Shown here one piece after another: positions 12,947 through 13,714 of a stretch of DNA of 13,714 nucleotides. Origin of the DNA: an uncultured Muribaculaceae bacterium (GTDB lineage Bacteria > Bacteroidota > Bacteroidia > Bacteroidales > Muribaculaceae). The notes under the pieces are model-generated. The model saw nothing but the letters and a program-made list of their open reading frames with translations, searched no databases and was not told the origin of the DNA. The stretch lies in the NCBI GenBank assembly GCA_934636465.1, contig CAKUAR010000034.1, positions 1-13,714 of the forward strand, read 5' to 3'. The number at the start of each line of letters is the position of its first letter. Position 1 is the first letter of the stretch. The translations under genes and the position numbers were made by a program.

Positions 12947-13714
12947 TTATTTTTCTGCAGTCATGGTCAACTCAAGGTGATGTCCATTAGTGATGTATTG
13001 CTTAACGAAGTCGCGCACATCGGTTGTGGTTATGCTGTCGAGTATCGACAGGTAATCTTGATTGAAGTCGATGCCATATTTGAGATAGTTCTTAATCATC
13101 ACTTGCCAGTAGCTGTTTTCCTTGACATCTTCGCCAAACACTTTCTTGAGGTAGCGTTTCACCTTGTCGAGTTGGGCTTGAGTGATGCCGTTTTGGGCAA
13201 CAGAAGCCATGGTGGCGGAAATTAGGTTGCGGCACTCGGCGGCTTTGCCGGCTGTGATGGTGACATTGAGCGGCATGAAGATAACCGGAGTGTCCTGGCC
13301 GTTGAGGTCGGCAACTATGCTGCAGTGAGTGTCAACGTGGTAGGTCCAACCGCGGTCCTCGCGGATTTCCTTGAGGAACATGGCCGACATAACTTGTCCT
13401 GTGATTTTGGCGAGCAGATTGGCGCGCAGCGAGTAGGGCACATCGTTGCTCGTCCAGAAGAAATAGACTTTGTCTTGCGGATTTTCCATTTTGCGCGAGA
13501 AAGTGCGCTTGGTGTCGGCAGGGAACAAGCGATAGCCTATGTCGCGAGGTTTCTCGATGCGTCCGGCAGTGGGAAGCGATGCAATGTAGCGCTCGGTGAG
13601 CAGCTTGAGCGAGTCAACATCGAAATTGCCCACGATGTAGAAATTCCAGTCGCTCAAATCGCTCATGCGATTTTTGTAAACTTGTAAAATGCGGTCGTAG
13701 TTGACTTGCTCTAT
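12947..13714 (-). CDS. M16-family (insulinase-like) zinc peptidase, C-terminal part, cut by the window edge
   Basis: The reading frame enters open at 13714 and ends in TAA at 12949-12947, giving 255 visible residues. The ATG at 13666 is internal: 16 in-frame residues precede it (IEQVNYDRILQVYKNR) and continue the family pattern. Visible landmarks are FYIVGNFDVDSLKLLTERYI, a typical strand-helix of an M16 domain, and REDRGWTYHVD, which holds the Arg and Tyr found in the C-terminal M16 domain that helps bind substrate. The zinc-binding HxxEH motif belongs to the N-terminal half, outside the window. In Bacteroidales such proteins are usually periplasmic, about 940 residues long and resemble PqqL; that length is family knowledge. 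The gene ends with its own terminator. Confidence 0.9.
   Translation of the reverse strand: MEQVNYDRILQVYKNRMSDLSDWNFYIVGNFDVDSLKLLTERYIASLPTAGRIEKPRDIGYRLFPADTKRTFSRKMENPQDKVYFFWTSNDVPYSLRANLLAKITGQVMSAMFLKEIREDRGWTYHVDTHCSIVADLNGQDTPVIFMPLNVTITAGKAAECRNLISATMASVAQNGITQAQLDKVKRYLKKVFGEDVKENSYWQVMIKNYLKYGIDFNQDYLSILDSITTTDVRDFVKQYITNGHHLELTMTAEK

Overview
The window most likely comes from the Bacteroidota, order Bacteroidales; a gut Muribaculaceae-like lineage is my best guess. The evidence is: (i) several upstream regions carry the Bacteroidota sigma-ABfr -7 element TAnnTTTG; (ii) most start codons sit behind A-rich sequence with no Shine-Dalgarno; (iii) the gene families are typical of the group (a NagB-like/PIG-L fusion, a PCMD-domain exported protein, a BspA-like leucine-rich-repeat protein with a type IX-like tail, a long M16 peptidase); (iv) AUA is the commonest Ile codon in gltX although the DNA is roughly half GC. 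The genus call is inference.

Layout, + strand: two candidate promoters (25-56 and 125-132) precede a tight three-gene cluster. This is gltX (glutamyl-tRNA synthetase, 161-1690), an exported predicted beta-barrel protein of unknown function (1700-2797) and waaA (Kdo transferase of lipid A-core synthesis, 2824-4068). A 235-base intergenic region follows. It holds a good promoter (4159-4190) and a 24-bp palindrome (4191-4214) lying exactly where transcription should start. Downstream is a 661-residue two-domain protein (4304-6289): a NagB-like sugar-phosphate isomerase fold that has lost its catalytic residues, fused to a PIG-L/LmbE deacetylase domain that keeps its metal site. After one or two more promoters comes rnr (RNase R, best start 6461, to 8812), then a secreted leucine-rich-repeat protein (8894-9847). 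A perfect 14-bp hairpin flanked by A and T runs (9878-9909) ends the + strand block.

Layout, - strand: the same hairpin can terminate the convergent block read from 12744 down to 9995. That block is a PCMD-domain exported protein (12744-11791) followed by an EptA/MCR-type lipid A phosphoethanolamine transferase-like membrane enzyme (11734-9995). Its promoter (-7 element at 12805-12812) lies beside two palindromes. Upstream of it, a strong rho-independent terminator (12866-12915, - strand) closes an M16 zinc-peptidase gene whose 3' part fills 12947-13714 and runs off the window.

Theme: apart from housekeeping gltX and rnr, the genes concern the cell envelope or amino sugars: Kdo transfer to lipid A, probable phosphoethanolamine decoration of lipid A, two secreted proteins, a candidate outer-membrane barrel and an amino-sugar-linked deacetylase. 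No RNA genes, insertion sequences, CRISPR arrays or phage genes are visible. The most interesting element is the pseudo-NagB/deacetylase fusion with its own palindrome-covered promoter. I see no obviously new multi-gene system.
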